From the NCBI GenBank assembly GCA_016295145.1, contig JAEDLR010000048.1, positions 1 to 15,958 on the forward strand: DNA of 15,958 bases. Reading direction: 5' to 3'. Source of the DNA: Oscillospiraceae bacterium. Its GTDB lineage: Bacteria; Bacillota; Clostridia; Oscillospirales; Ruminococcaceae. The notes beneath the pieces were generated by a model. It had not been told where the DNA came from, searched no databases, and saw nothing but the letters and a program-made list of their open reading frames with translations. Below are positions 7,895 to 13,344 of this stretch, in pieces. Position 1 is the first letter of the stretch, and every line of letters starts with the position of its first letter. The position numbers and the translations under genes are program-made.

Positions 7895-8371
7895 ATGAAA
7901 CCACACGAATCGGCTACGACGACGACCAAAACCGCCTGTTGTACAAGCACGAATCATCTTACGCGCGTCAAAATCGCCCGTGCATTGCAAAAGCGCGCCG
8001 TTTCCAAGCCGGCACAGGAGCTTTACCGCAAGGATGTCATCAGCGATTTTTTGATGTCCCACGGTATTTATCCGCACTTGCTGGGTTATCGGTATTTGCG
8101 CTCGGCATTGATGCGTGGGCTAGTACACCCCTATTTCTTCGATCACATTACGCAGGTGTGCTACCCTGCTCTGGCAGAGGAATTTCATACCAATGCGCAA
8201 AGCGTCGAGCGTGCAATCCGTCATGCACTGTTGCGTGCCGAAGAACGCGAAGCCTCAGCCACGGCGAAAGAATGGGGCCACTGCACCAATCGCGAGTTTC
8301 TTGTCAGAGCTTGTGAGTACATTCGCATTTTGACAGAATCATCGGCAATCACGGAAAACAATACACTCTAG
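7895..8371 (+). CDS. Receiver-less Spo0A-type DNA-binding protein
   Basis: This 158-residue protein consists almost only of a Spo0A C-terminal effector domain. From residue 47 to 145 it follows the Spo0A helices: VISDFLMSHGIYPHLLGYRY, YLRSAL, DHITQVCYPALAEEF (83-97), the recognition-helix region SVERAIRHALLRA (103-115), and finally TNREFLVRACEYIRI. VERAIRHA is the most conserved DNA-contact segment of Spo0A. No phosphoacceptor domain precedes it; residues 1-40 are basic and Thr-rich with no recognisable fold. The start at 7895 is chosen for AGGTAGGA about 9 nt upstream. In-frame ATG 7820 would add 25 residues, but its GGAG is only 2 nt away. It has its own promoter with 0A boxes, so it probably binds the same sites as Spo0A and may regulate itself. 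It is not full-length Spo0A, which is about 260 residues. Confidence 0.85.
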   Translation: MKPHESATTTTKTACCTSTNHLTRVKIARALQKRAVSKPAQELYRKDVISDFLMSHGIYPHLLGYRYLRSALMRGLVHPYFFDHITQVCYPALAEEFHTNAQSVERAIRHALLRAEEREASATAKEWGHCTNREFLVRACEYIRILTESSAITENNTL

Positions 8372-8375
8372 TCGC

Positions 8376-8408
8376 AAAAAAGCACCCTTCAATAGGGTGC
8401 TTTTATTT
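8376..8408. terminator. Bidirectional rho-independent terminator
   Basis: GCACCCT (8382-8388), loop TCAAT and AGGGTGC (8394-8400) are flanked by A6 on the left and TTTTATTT on the right, so it can end transcription from both sides. It lies between the convergent Spo0A-like gene and the minus-strand membrane protein gene. Confidence 0.9.
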
Positions 8409-8429
8409 GTATACAAACTATGCAGGGTA

Positions 8430-9659
8430 TCATTCGTCCAAATGCTTTTGTGCAGCATCCAGCATTGCGATCAGGTCGCCGAAATCTACCGCAGACGATT
8501 TTGAAGCTGCTTTGCTAGCAGCAGGCTTGCTCGCAGTGGATTTGCTTGCAGCAGGCTTTGCTGCCGACGCAGATTTCACCGTGGGTGTGGGCTTTGCAAC
8601 AGGTTTGCTCTCCTTGACGGGTTCTGCTGCGGGCGCAACGGGTACTTTCTCTGTAACCGATGGCTTTGCAGCGGCTGTTTTCTGCTCTGCCTTATCGGCG
8701 GCGAGCCTTGCAATCAGCGCGTTGGTGGAATCATCCTGTGCAGTTTCGGTATCATGGGTGCTTCTGCCTGCAATGAGGTCCAGCAGTTCGGGATCCGGCG
8801 CGGCAATCTGCTTTGTGGTAGAAACCGCAGGGCGCGTTGCCGTTGTGTACAGCGGTACTTCGGCAGTATTCGAGGCGGCACGCTGCCCCTCAATATTCTT
8901 GCGAATTGCAGCAAATTTTTCGGCACGGCGAATGGCAGCTTCTGTTTCAGCGGCTTCCTGTGCAATGGCATCGCGGTCATCATCAGCCCGTGCAGCAGGA
9001 GTTGCAGCCTTCTGGTCCAGTGCCTTTTTCTTGCTTTGCAATGCCTTGACAAACATCAGGTCGGTATCGTCATCGTCATCTTCCTCGGCTTCTTCTCGGG
9101 CGGCAATGAACAGTGCCGCAACATACAGCAGAACTGCGATGCAAGGCAAAATCATGCAAACTACCAGACCGGCAGTGCTGGTAAGAAAACGCACCACCAT
9201 GCCCAATTCCGTGCTGCGCTGACGGCATACACCAATAATATCATCAGCAGGTACCGCAATGGCAGAGGCGTTTTTCGCCGTGGTGAGATAGTACATCGTT
9301 TGCTGTGCAGTACTGCCCTCAGGGGTTTCGTTCAGCACAAGACTGACCTGCCCGATGCGGCAATCGCCGGTGGTGCTGTGGTACAGTACGATCTGATTGA
9401 CCGTAGGTGCAAGAACATCCTCATCATCCAGAATCACCATGGCACCTGCAGGGATCGTAGCACCCTTATCGGTACTTTCCATATCATCGTACTCATATAC
9501 ATAGTAGCGGTGCCCGAACATTTTTGGAACGGTGGCGGCATTGCGGAAAATCAGATTGACAGCAAGGGTAATTGCTGCAAACAGCAGCAGACAGATCATA
9601 ACAGCAATGCCCAGTACAGAGGCTTTGCCTGCACGGGCTTGATTTTTGGTATCACGCAT
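8430..9659 (-). CDS. Signal peptidase I-like membrane protein, probably catalytically inactive, with long Ala/Lys/Pro/Ser-rich tail
   Basis: This is a protein of about 409 residues. An N-terminal membrane helix (about 15-38) is followed by an outside domain (about 44-155), a second membrane helix (about 162-187) and a long cytoplasmic tail. The outside domain resembles SipW/type I signal peptidases in order and spacing: a PKMFGHRYYVYE strand, then a DDMES segment where the family has the catalytic SGSMEP, IPAGAMVILDD, GDCRIGQV where archaeal/SipW enzymes have THRIV, and YYLTTAKNAS where YITKGDAN is usual. The nucleophile Ser and the His/Lys partners are not present at those places, so peptidase activity is doubtful. 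The tail starts with an acidic run (EEAEEDDDDD), continues with charged helical sequence and ends in Ala-Ser-Lys-Pro repeats and a short amphipathic helix (FGDLIAMLDAAQKHL). A GTG at 9665 is an alternative start; neither start has a close ribosome site. Function unknown. Confidence 0.7.
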   Translation of the reverse strand: MRDTKNQARAGKASVLGIAVMICLLLFAAITLAVNLIFRNAATVPKMFGHRYYVYEYDDMESTDKGATIPAGAMVILDDEDVLAPTVNQIVLYHSTTGDCRIGQVSLVLNETPEGSTAQQTMYYLTTAKNASAIAVPADDIIGVCRQRSTELGMVVRFLTSTAGLVVCMILPCIAVLLYVAALFIAAREEAEEDDDDDTDLMFVKALQSKKKALDQKAATPAARADDDRDAIAQEAAETEAAIRRAEKFAAIRKNIEGQRAASNTAEVPLYTTATRPAVSTTKQIAAPDPELLDLIAGRSTHDTETAQDDSTNALIARLAADKAEQKTAAAKPSVTEKVPVAPAAEPVKESKPVAKPTPTVKSASAAKPAASKSTASKPAASKAASKSSAVDFGDLIAMLDAAQKHLDE

Positions 9660-9661
9660 AT

Positions 9662-9694
9662 TCACGGTTGCGTTTCAGGCAGTGGGTGCCCCAA
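9662..9694 (-). CDS. Possible 10-residue leader peptide upstream of the signal peptidase-like gene
   Basis: The only strong ribosome site in this leader, GAAAGGAGAG, lies about 40 nt before the main gene, and an in-frame TGA excludes an N-terminal extension. It is placed correctly for a TTG at 9694 that opens a 10-codon frame (MGHPLPETQP) ending at 9662, two bases before ATG 9659. Coupled translation from a short leader frame would explain the misplaced site. It is weakly supported, because TTG starts and very short frames arise easily by chance. Confidence 0.25.
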   Translation of the reverse strand: MGHPLPETQP

Positions 9695-9718
9695 ACGCTC
9701 TCCTTTCACAGCTATATT

Positions 9719-9753
9719 CTGCCAAACGGCAGACGAATTTGCACACAGGCAAA
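9719..9753 (-). promoter_or_regulatory. Two small leader hairpins
   Basis: In the transcript of the minus-strand gene, TTTGC/GCAAA (9738-9753) and CTGCC-GTTT-GGCAG (9719-9732) can form two successive 5-bp hairpins between the start of transcription and the GAAAGGAGAG ribosome site. They are visible inverted repeats; a regulatory role is only a guess. Confidence 0.3.
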
Positions 9754-9766
9754 TCCTTCCTCATAT

Positions 9767-9795
9767 AGTATAGCACACTTCTTCGAAAATTACAA
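9767..9795 (-). promoter_or_regulatory. Promoter of the signal peptidase-like gene
   Basis: On the minus strand, TTGTAA (9795-9790), a 17-bp spacer and TATACT (9772-9767) preceded by TGC (extended -10) form a good promoter. Transcription would begin near 9760, giving a leader of about 100 nt. Confidence 0.65.
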
Positions 9796-9845
9796 TTGAT
9801 TTTTTGCAGATTCTTCGCTTTTTATCGTTTTGTTGCGTTTTTGCC

Positions 9846-9874
9846 TTGACGATTCGTCTATTTTGTGGTATACT
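9846..9874 (+). promoter_or_regulatory. Promoter of the CrtO-like gene
   Basis: TTGACG (9846-9851), 17 bp, and TATACT (9869-9874) preceded by TGG (extended -10). It is divergent from the minus-strand promoter, with about 50 bp between the two -35 elements. No other feature is seen in the rest of the 9666-9967 gap. Confidence 0.75.
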
Positions 9875-9967
9875 TTGTGCCGTATCGTGCTTTGTTCCCC
9901 GTTTGTGAAGCATGGTGCGGCTTTTTGCGGTATATCCCCACCTGCCAATCGACTGTAATGAAAGGTT

Positions 9968-10513
9968 GTGTCTTCCTTGAAAATAAGATTGTTCTGCATT
10001 ACGGCAGGCACTTTTGCCGGAATGCTGCTCTGCATCATTGCGTGGCAGATGTACCGTCTTGCGCCGCTGTATTCGCTTGCCATTACCTTCGGTACATGCT
10101 TCTATCATATGGCAATGCGCCTTGCAGTGGGATATCTCATTCATGCCTGTAAGCACAATCGGTTTGATTACCGCAAAGGGTGGTTTCAGCCCCTGCCTTT
10201 TGAGGCTGCATTCTATCAGACAATTCATATCCGCGCATGGAAAAAGAAAATCCCCACCTTTCAGCCCACTTTCTTTGATGTGCGGCAGCAATCATTGGAA
10301 AATATCATTATGGCAACCTGTCAGGCAGAGGTTGTGCATGAGGTAATTGTTGTGCTGAGCTTTCTGCCGTTGCTCGCCGCAATTCCGTTTGGGGCGTTTG
10401 CGGTATTCCTGATCACATCGCTGGCAGCCGCCGCAACGGATATGATTTTTGTACTATTGCAGCGTTATAATCGTCCGCGACTCATGCGGTTGATGAATAG
10501 GCAATCGTTGTAG
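9968..10513 (+). CDS. Small membrane protein resembling CrtO-type (glycosyl-diaponeurosporenoate) acyltransferases
   Basis: This protein has about 181 residues, with membrane segments near 8-28, 34-57 and 125-160. The middle part reads RKGWFQPLPFEAAFYQTIHI then RAWKKKIPTF (89-98). The C-terminal half has a conserved-looking CQAEVVHEVIVVL (118-130) and a final LQRYNRPRLMRL (164-175). This order (FY...I..WK..LP, then AE..H, then QRYNR.RL) is that of the CrtO acyltransferase family, which in Staphylococcus adds a fatty acid to the glucose of staphyloxanthin. No carotenoid genes are nearby, so the substrate is unknown. The start is uncertain: GTG 9968 has AAAGG only 2 nt upstream, whereas in-frame TTG 9977 has it 11 nt upstream. 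The gene appears monocistronic, with its own promoter; no clear terminator follows. Confidence 0.6.
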   Translation: MSSLKIRLFCITAGTFAGMLLCIIAWQMYRLAPLYSLAITFGTCFYHMAMRLAVGYLIHACKHNRFDYRKGWFQPLPFEAAFYQTIHIRAWKKKIPTFQPTFFDVRQQSLENIIMATCQAEVVHEVIVVLSFLPLLAAIPFGAFAVFLITSLAAAATDMIFVLLQRYNRPRLMRLMNRQSL

Positions 10514-10606
10514 CAGTGTGTGACGGGTAACCGTATCGCATTGTAATTGAAAACTGGCTTCTCGGCGCGTCCCGTACCGGCAGGAGAATATTCAGAAAAG
10601 AAACAC

Positions 10607-10635
10607 TTGACTTTTTCGGATTTTCGTGTTATACT
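10607..10635 (+). promoter_or_regulatory. Promoter of the tRNA-Thr unit
   Basis: TTGACT (10607-10612), a 17-bp spacer and TATACT (10630-10635) preceded by TGT (extended -10) make a strong promoter. Transcription from about 10642 would run through both degenerate tRNA copies and the intact tRNA-Thr to the terminator at 10992. No gene is seen between 10514 and 10606. Confidence 0.85.
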
Positions 10636-10651
10636 ATATAGGCAGTTGCGG

Positions 10652-10663
10652 TGAAGATAAAGT
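10652..10663 (+). repeat. 12-nt direct repeat, left copy
   Basis: TGAAGATAAAGT occurs here, just upstream of the first tRNA-like copy, and again at 11056-11067 just downstream of the terminator. The two copies bracket the whole tRNA cluster. The origin is unknown. Confidence 0.5.
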
Positions 10664-10665
10664 AT

Positions 10666-10786
10666 GCTAGTATGGCTCAGTTGTGTAGAGTCGCTCAACT
10701 CTGTTGAGCTAGCTCATATCGTAATGCGCAGATCGTGGGTTGTCGGTAAAGCGACATCATAAACGGACACAGCAAGCCTTGCAAAA
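10666..10786 (+). pseudogene. Degenerate tRNA-Thr-like copy 1 with non-tRNA tail
   Basis: The first 18 bases (10666-10683) are identical to the intact tRNA-Thr at 10911, and the segment CGTAATGCGCAG (10720-10731) restores the anticodon-stem 3' side. Between them is extra sequence with a perfect 7-bp hairpin, GCTCAAC-TCT-GTTGAGC (10693-10709), which destroys the D arm. After the variable region there is no TTCGA T-loop and no matching acceptor strand or CCA. Instead come a TGTCG/CGACA hairpin and a tail (10747-10786) shared with copy 2. It should not yield a working tRNA. Confidence 0.7.
10747..10786 (+). repeat. Shared 3' tail, copy A
   Basis: This 40-nt segment recurs almost unchanged at 10864-10902: 13 identical bases starting TAAAGCGAC, a 3-4 nt variable gap, then 23 identical bases starting CGGACACAGC. 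It contains the inverted repeat GCAAG-C-CTTGC followed by AAAA. It does not resemble the 3' half of the intact tRNA-Thr. Confidence 0.85.
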
Positions 10787-10803
10787 ATCAAAATTGAATA
10801 TAT

Positions 10804-10902
10804 GCTTGTGTGGCTCAGTTGGTAGAGCAGTTCATTCGTAATGAACGGGTCGTGAGTTGTTATTAAAGCGACATCACAACGGACACAGCAAGCCTTGCAA
10901 AA
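10804..10902 (+). pseudogene. tRNA-Thr-like copy 2 (CGT anticodon) with altered 3' half
   Basis: The D arm GCTC-AGTTGGTA-GAGC is identical to the intact gene. The anticodon arm GTTCA-TTCGTAA-TGAAC is fully paired although two of its five pairs differ from the intact gene (GCGCA/TGCGC), with both sides changed together. The T-loop TTCGA and CCA are absent. A cloverleaf-like fold is still possible: GCTTG+TGTG (10804-10812) pairs with CACA-G-CAAGC (10884-10893) with one bulged G, and GTTGT (10856-10860) pairs with ACAAC (10876-10880) around a 15-nt loop. A missing CCA and enlarged T-like loop argue against normal aminoacylation. It could be a decayed tRNA or a structured tRNA-like RNA. Confidence 0.7.
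10864..10902 (+). repeat. Shared 3' tail, copy B
   Basis: This is the second copy of the tail described at 10747, differing by one base and one single-base indel. In this copy part of the tail can pair with the 5' end of the tRNA-like segment. Confidence 0.85.
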
Positions 10903-10910
10903 TTTAATAT

Positions 10911-10986
10911 GCTAGTATGGCTCAGTTGGTAGAGCAGCGCATTCGTAATGCGCAGGTCGTCGGTTCGAGTCCGACTACTAGCTCCA
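10911..10986 (+). tRNA. tRNA-Thr (anticodon CGT)
   Basis: A complete 76-nt cloverleaf is visible. The acceptor GCTAGTA/TACTAGC has 7 pairs. The D arm is GCTC/GAGC around AGTTGGTA. The anticodon arm is GCGCA/TGCGC around TTCGTAA, giving anticodon CGT (codon ACG). The T arm is GTCGG/CCGAC around TTCGAGT. The discriminator base is T and CCA is encoded at 10984-10986. It is the last and only intact member of the transcribed tRNA unit. Confidence 0.96.
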
Positions 10987-10991
10987 ATGCA

Positions 10992-11030
10992 AAATCCTCG
11001 GAAACACGTTGCTTCCGAGGATTTCTTTTT
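10992..11030 (+). terminator. Rho-independent terminator of the tRNA unit
   Basis: AAATCCTCGGAA (10992-11003) and TTCCGAGGATTT (11013-11024) form a 12-bp stem around a 9-nt loop, followed by CTTTTT. It lies 6 nt after the tRNA-Thr CCA. Confidence 0.93.
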
Positions 11031-11055
11031 GTGTATAAAACCACTCCCCTCGGGT

Positions 11056-11067
11056 TGAAGATAAAGT
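11056..11067 (+). repeat. 12-nt direct repeat, right copy
   Basis: TGAAGATAAAGT, identical to 10652-10663. It marks the right side of the tRNA cluster and the start of the more AT-rich block. Confidence 0.5.
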
Positions 11068-11169
11068 GGCAGCAAAAACGAAGCATAATGTATGTATGGA
11101 ATATGCTCGTACGCTGATCAATACACCCACCTAAATGCAGAGTATCTTGTCGATCATACGTTATTTGAC

Positions 11170-11198
11170 TTGAAAAATGGAAGAGAATATAGTATAAT
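11170..11198 (+). promoter_or_regulatory. Promoter of the two-component operon
   Basis: TTGAAA (11170-11175), a 17-bp spacer and a perfect TATAAT (11193-11198). Transcription would begin near 11205, which favours ATG 11230 as the start of the regulator over the in-frame ATGs at 11092 and 11200. Confidence 0.75.
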
Positions 11199-11229
11199 TA
11201 TGGTAAGATACGAATCGGGCGGGGTGGCT

Positions 11230-11952
11230 ATGATCAGAATTGCAATTGTAGATGATGAGAACATTATCTGTTCCAGTATAGAACGTATTATCTGCGAGTA
11301 TTGCAGTGTGATGCACTTGAAAGCAGATGTGGACATATTTAATTCCGGTGAATCTATCTTGAAGCATTTGCGCAATCATACTCAATATCATCTGATTTTT
11401 CTGGATATTGAACTTGTGCAGTGCAATGGTATAGATGTCGCTCACGAAATCCGTGATGTGATACAGGATGAAACAACACAGCTTGTTTTTGTATCAGGAA
11501 AGGATGGATATGACCGCCAATTGTTTGCATTTCGTCCGTTCTCATTTATTGCAAAACCTTTCACTGCAGAACAGATTAACACTGTTGTGGAGAAATATCT
11601 TCGAATTTATGGTAATCAGCATGAACTATTCCATTACAAATACGGTCACGATACATTTTGGGTAAAACGAAGTGAGATCTTGTACTTCAAAAGTGATGAC
11701 CGCAAGGTTATTATTCAAAAACAGGATGGACAGGCAAGCTTTTATGCTGCTTTGGAAAAGATTCATGCAGAGCTGAAGGGACAGGGGTTCTTTTCGCCGC
11801 ATAAATCATATCTCGTAAACTATCGATTCATTAGAGCATTCCGCATCGACTGTATTATTATGACGAATGGTGATGAAATACCTGTTGCCAAAGGTAAGAG
11901 AACAGAGGTCGCCAAAATACAGATTGCATTTGAGAAAGGCAGTGTAATTTGA
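11230..11952 (+). CDS. LytTR-family response regulator (AgrA/ComE-like)
   Basis: This 240-residue cytoplasmic regulator has a receiver domain at residues 1-120, with the acidic pair Asp8-Asp9 (IVDDE), phosphoacceptor Asp59 (FLDIEL) and Lys109 (AKPF). A LytTR DNA-binding domain follows at about 135-235 (ELFHYKYG, WVKRSEILYFKSDDRK, FFSPHKSYLVNYRFI, GDEIPVAKGKR). LytTR proteins bind direct repeats of about 9 bp with a 21-22 bp period and usually activate peptide-sensing, bacteriocin or transporter genes. The start at 11230 fits the promoter and the GGGGTGG just upstream and gives the normal family length. Its stop overlaps the kinase ATG by one base (TGATG), so the pair is translationally coupled. 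A matching repeat lies upstream of the ABC genes at 13277. Confidence 0.93.
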   Translation: MIRIAIVDDENIICSSIERIICEYCSVMHLKADVDIFNSGESILKHLRNHTQYHLIFLDIELVQCNGIDVAHEIRDVIQDETTQLVFVSGKDGYDRQLFAFRPFSFIAKPFTAEQINTVVEKYLRIYGNQHELFHYKYGHDTFWVKRSEILYFKSDDRKVIIQKQDGQASFYAALEKIHAELKGQGFFSPHKSYLVNYRFIRAFRIDCIIMTNGDEIPVAKGKRTEVAKIQIAFEKGSVI

Positions 11953-13238
11953 TGCCAACTGATTTTTATACGATAGCATACCTGATTACCAGTCCGTTTA
12001 ATACGATATTCCTACATAGATTTATGCAAATTTTCTTTAGGGAAAGAAAAACCAACAAAGCCATATGCGTAATTAGCTATGTCATATACACTGCATTGGT
12101 CATTTCTGTGTACTTGTTTATTGATATCCCAATCATTTTGCTTGCCATGAATTATGTGCTGATGTTCTGTATCACTTTCAATTATAAGTCGAACATACAA
12201 AAGAAGTTTTTGAGTGCACTGTATATTCTGGTTTTTATGTTGATACCAGAGTTTATTGTGGCGGCTTGCACAGGATATCTGAAATTTTCATTTTTTTCAG
12301 AAGGTGCTTACGGTGATACATTGGGCTTAGTGGCAATGCGCTTACTCACATATATGATGGCATTGCTTGTAGAACGATTCAAGGCTGTAAGAAACAATCA
12401 GCAAGTCAGCGTGTTTTCGTGGATGGCAGCGATTTTGATTCCGCTTATTACCTTAATTATGGAAATCATGCTGCTAGAAACGAAAAGTGTATCACAGATA
12501 CAGGCAATTATATCCATTGTCCTTATGTTTGTATTGAATATTACAGCATTTTACCTGTATGATTCACTGGCAGAGAGCTATGCGCAGAAATCGAGATTCG
12601 CTCTGATTGAAAAAGAAAATGAATTATACTGCAAACAGTGTGAACTGATGCAGACCTCAACACAGGAATTGCAGGCATTTCGTCACGACCTTAACAACCA
12701 ATTTGTCGCCATGAACGAACTTTTGATACGAGAAAAATATGATGAACTGAAGGCGCATTTACAAACCCTGTCCAAATTGACTAGCGAAAGAACCATTTAT
12801 AGCACTACCGGTAATGTGGCGGTAGATGGTATTATCAATTATAAACTGCAGAATGCGGCACTCAATCATATTAAAGTGAATGCAGATATTGCTGTTCCTT
12901 CCGAGCTTTCGATAGAGATTGCGGATATGATTACAATACTTGGAAACCTGTTTGATAATGCACTTTCCGCTATTATGCAGTTGCCCGAAGAAGAACGTTC
13001 ATTATCTTTAAAATTGGCATATGGTCAGGAACGATTGATTATCAGCATGTCAAATCCTTATAAAACAGATGTGCGTTATGAGAATGGAGAGATTGTAACT
13101 ACGAAGAAAGACACACATAATCACGGATTTGGCATAAAGAATATTGAAAAGGTTGTGAAAAAATACAACGGCTATATGGAAATTACGCATGATAACCAAA
13201 TTTTCACCACCGACTTATTACTCTATCTTCCGGAGTAG
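11952..13238 (+). CDS. Sensor histidine kinase, AgrC-like (GHKL ATPase)
   Basis: This is a 428-residue membrane sensor. Residues 1-205 are strongly hydrophobic with about six membrane segments and short loops, as in peptide-sensing AgrC/ComD kinases. A linker (about 206-240) leads to the phosphoacceptor segment FRHDLNNQ with His245. The GHKL ATPase has the N box GNLFDNALSA (331-340) and the G box HGFGIKNIEKVVKKYNG (391-407), ending near TTDLLLYLPE. The ATG at 11952 overlaps the regulator stop; a TTG three bases earlier is less likely. It is probably the partner of the LytTR regulator. The ligand is unknown: no AgrB protease or precursor peptide is seen here. Base composition is clearly more AT-rich than the aromatic operon. 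Confidence 0.92.
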   Translation: MPTDFYTIAYLITSPFNTIFLHRFMQIFFRERKTNKAICVISYVIYTALVISVYLFIDIPIILLAMNYVLMFCITFNYKSNIQKKFLSALYILVFMLIPEFIVAACTGYLKFSFFSEGAYGDTLGLVAMRLLTYMMALLVERFKAVRNNQQVSVFSWMAAILIPLITLIMEIMLLETKSVSQIQAIISIVLMFVLNITAFYLYDSLAESYAQKSRFALIEKENELYCKQCELMQTSTQELQAFRHDLNNQFVAMNELLIREKYDELKAHLQTLSKLTSERTIYSTTGNVAVDGIINYKLQNAALNHIKVNADIAVPSELSIEIADMITILGNLFDNALSAIMQLPEEERSLSLKLAYGQERLIISMSNPYKTDVRYENGEIVTTKKDTHNHGFGIKNIEKVVKKYNGYMEITHDNQIFTTDLLLYLPE

Positions 13239-13276
13239 TAAGCACTCCAAAAACTACAAAAAAAGATGTTTTTTCA

Positions 13277-13312
13277 CATTTGACTGCAAGAAATCCGGCA
13301 TTTCACTGCAAG
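13277..13312 (+). promoter_or_regulatory. Direct repeats, probable LytTR regulator binding site
   Basis: CATTTGACTGCAAG (13277-13290) and CATTTCACTGCAAG (13299-13312) differ at one of 14 positions and have a 22-bp period, the spacing typical of LytTR sites. They abut the weak -35 of the promoter with -10 at 13339. ACTGCAA occurs twice more at 13342 and 13351 with a 9-bp period. The repeats are seen directly; binding by the product of 11230-11952 is inferred. Confidence 0.7.
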
Positions 13313-13315
13313 TTC

Positions 13316-13344
13316 TCGCATAAGCACGCCTTTTGTGGTATACT
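13316..13344 (+). promoter_or_regulatory. Activator-type promoter P1 of the ABC transporter operon
   Basis: TATACT (13339-13344) preceded by TGG gives an extended -10. The -35 position (TCGCAT, 13316-13321) matches consensus at only 2 of 6 bases. A good -10 with poor -35 directly behind a direct repeat is typical of an activator-dependent promoter. Confidence 0.6.

Noticed and set aside
8407..9222. Long plus-strand frame rich in Ser/Ala opposite the signal peptidase-like gene
   Set aside because: It is the mirror of the Ala/Lys/Ser-rich tail on the minus strand; the minus strand has the promoter, membrane helices and a matching terminator.
10663..10902. CRISPR-like array, because of repeated units around 10663 and 10801
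   Set aside because: Units are tRNA-derived, unequal in spacing (138 and 107 nt) and only partly identical; no cas genes are seen.
10917..11117. Open frame of 66 codons across the intact tRNA-Thr
   Set aside because: It lies over the tRNA and its terminator, has no ribosome site, and is explained by the RNA gene.
11092..11229. N-terminal extension of the LytTR regulator from ATG 11092
   Set aside because: The TTGAAA-17-TATAAT promoter lies inside this stretch, and the receiver domain begins at 11230 with a normal N terminus.
13258..13274. A7-GATG-T6 inverted repeat after the kinase gene as a terminator
   Set aside because: The stem is only A-T pairs and has no GC core, so it would be too weak; it may only be an AT-rich curve upstream of the LytTR repeats.
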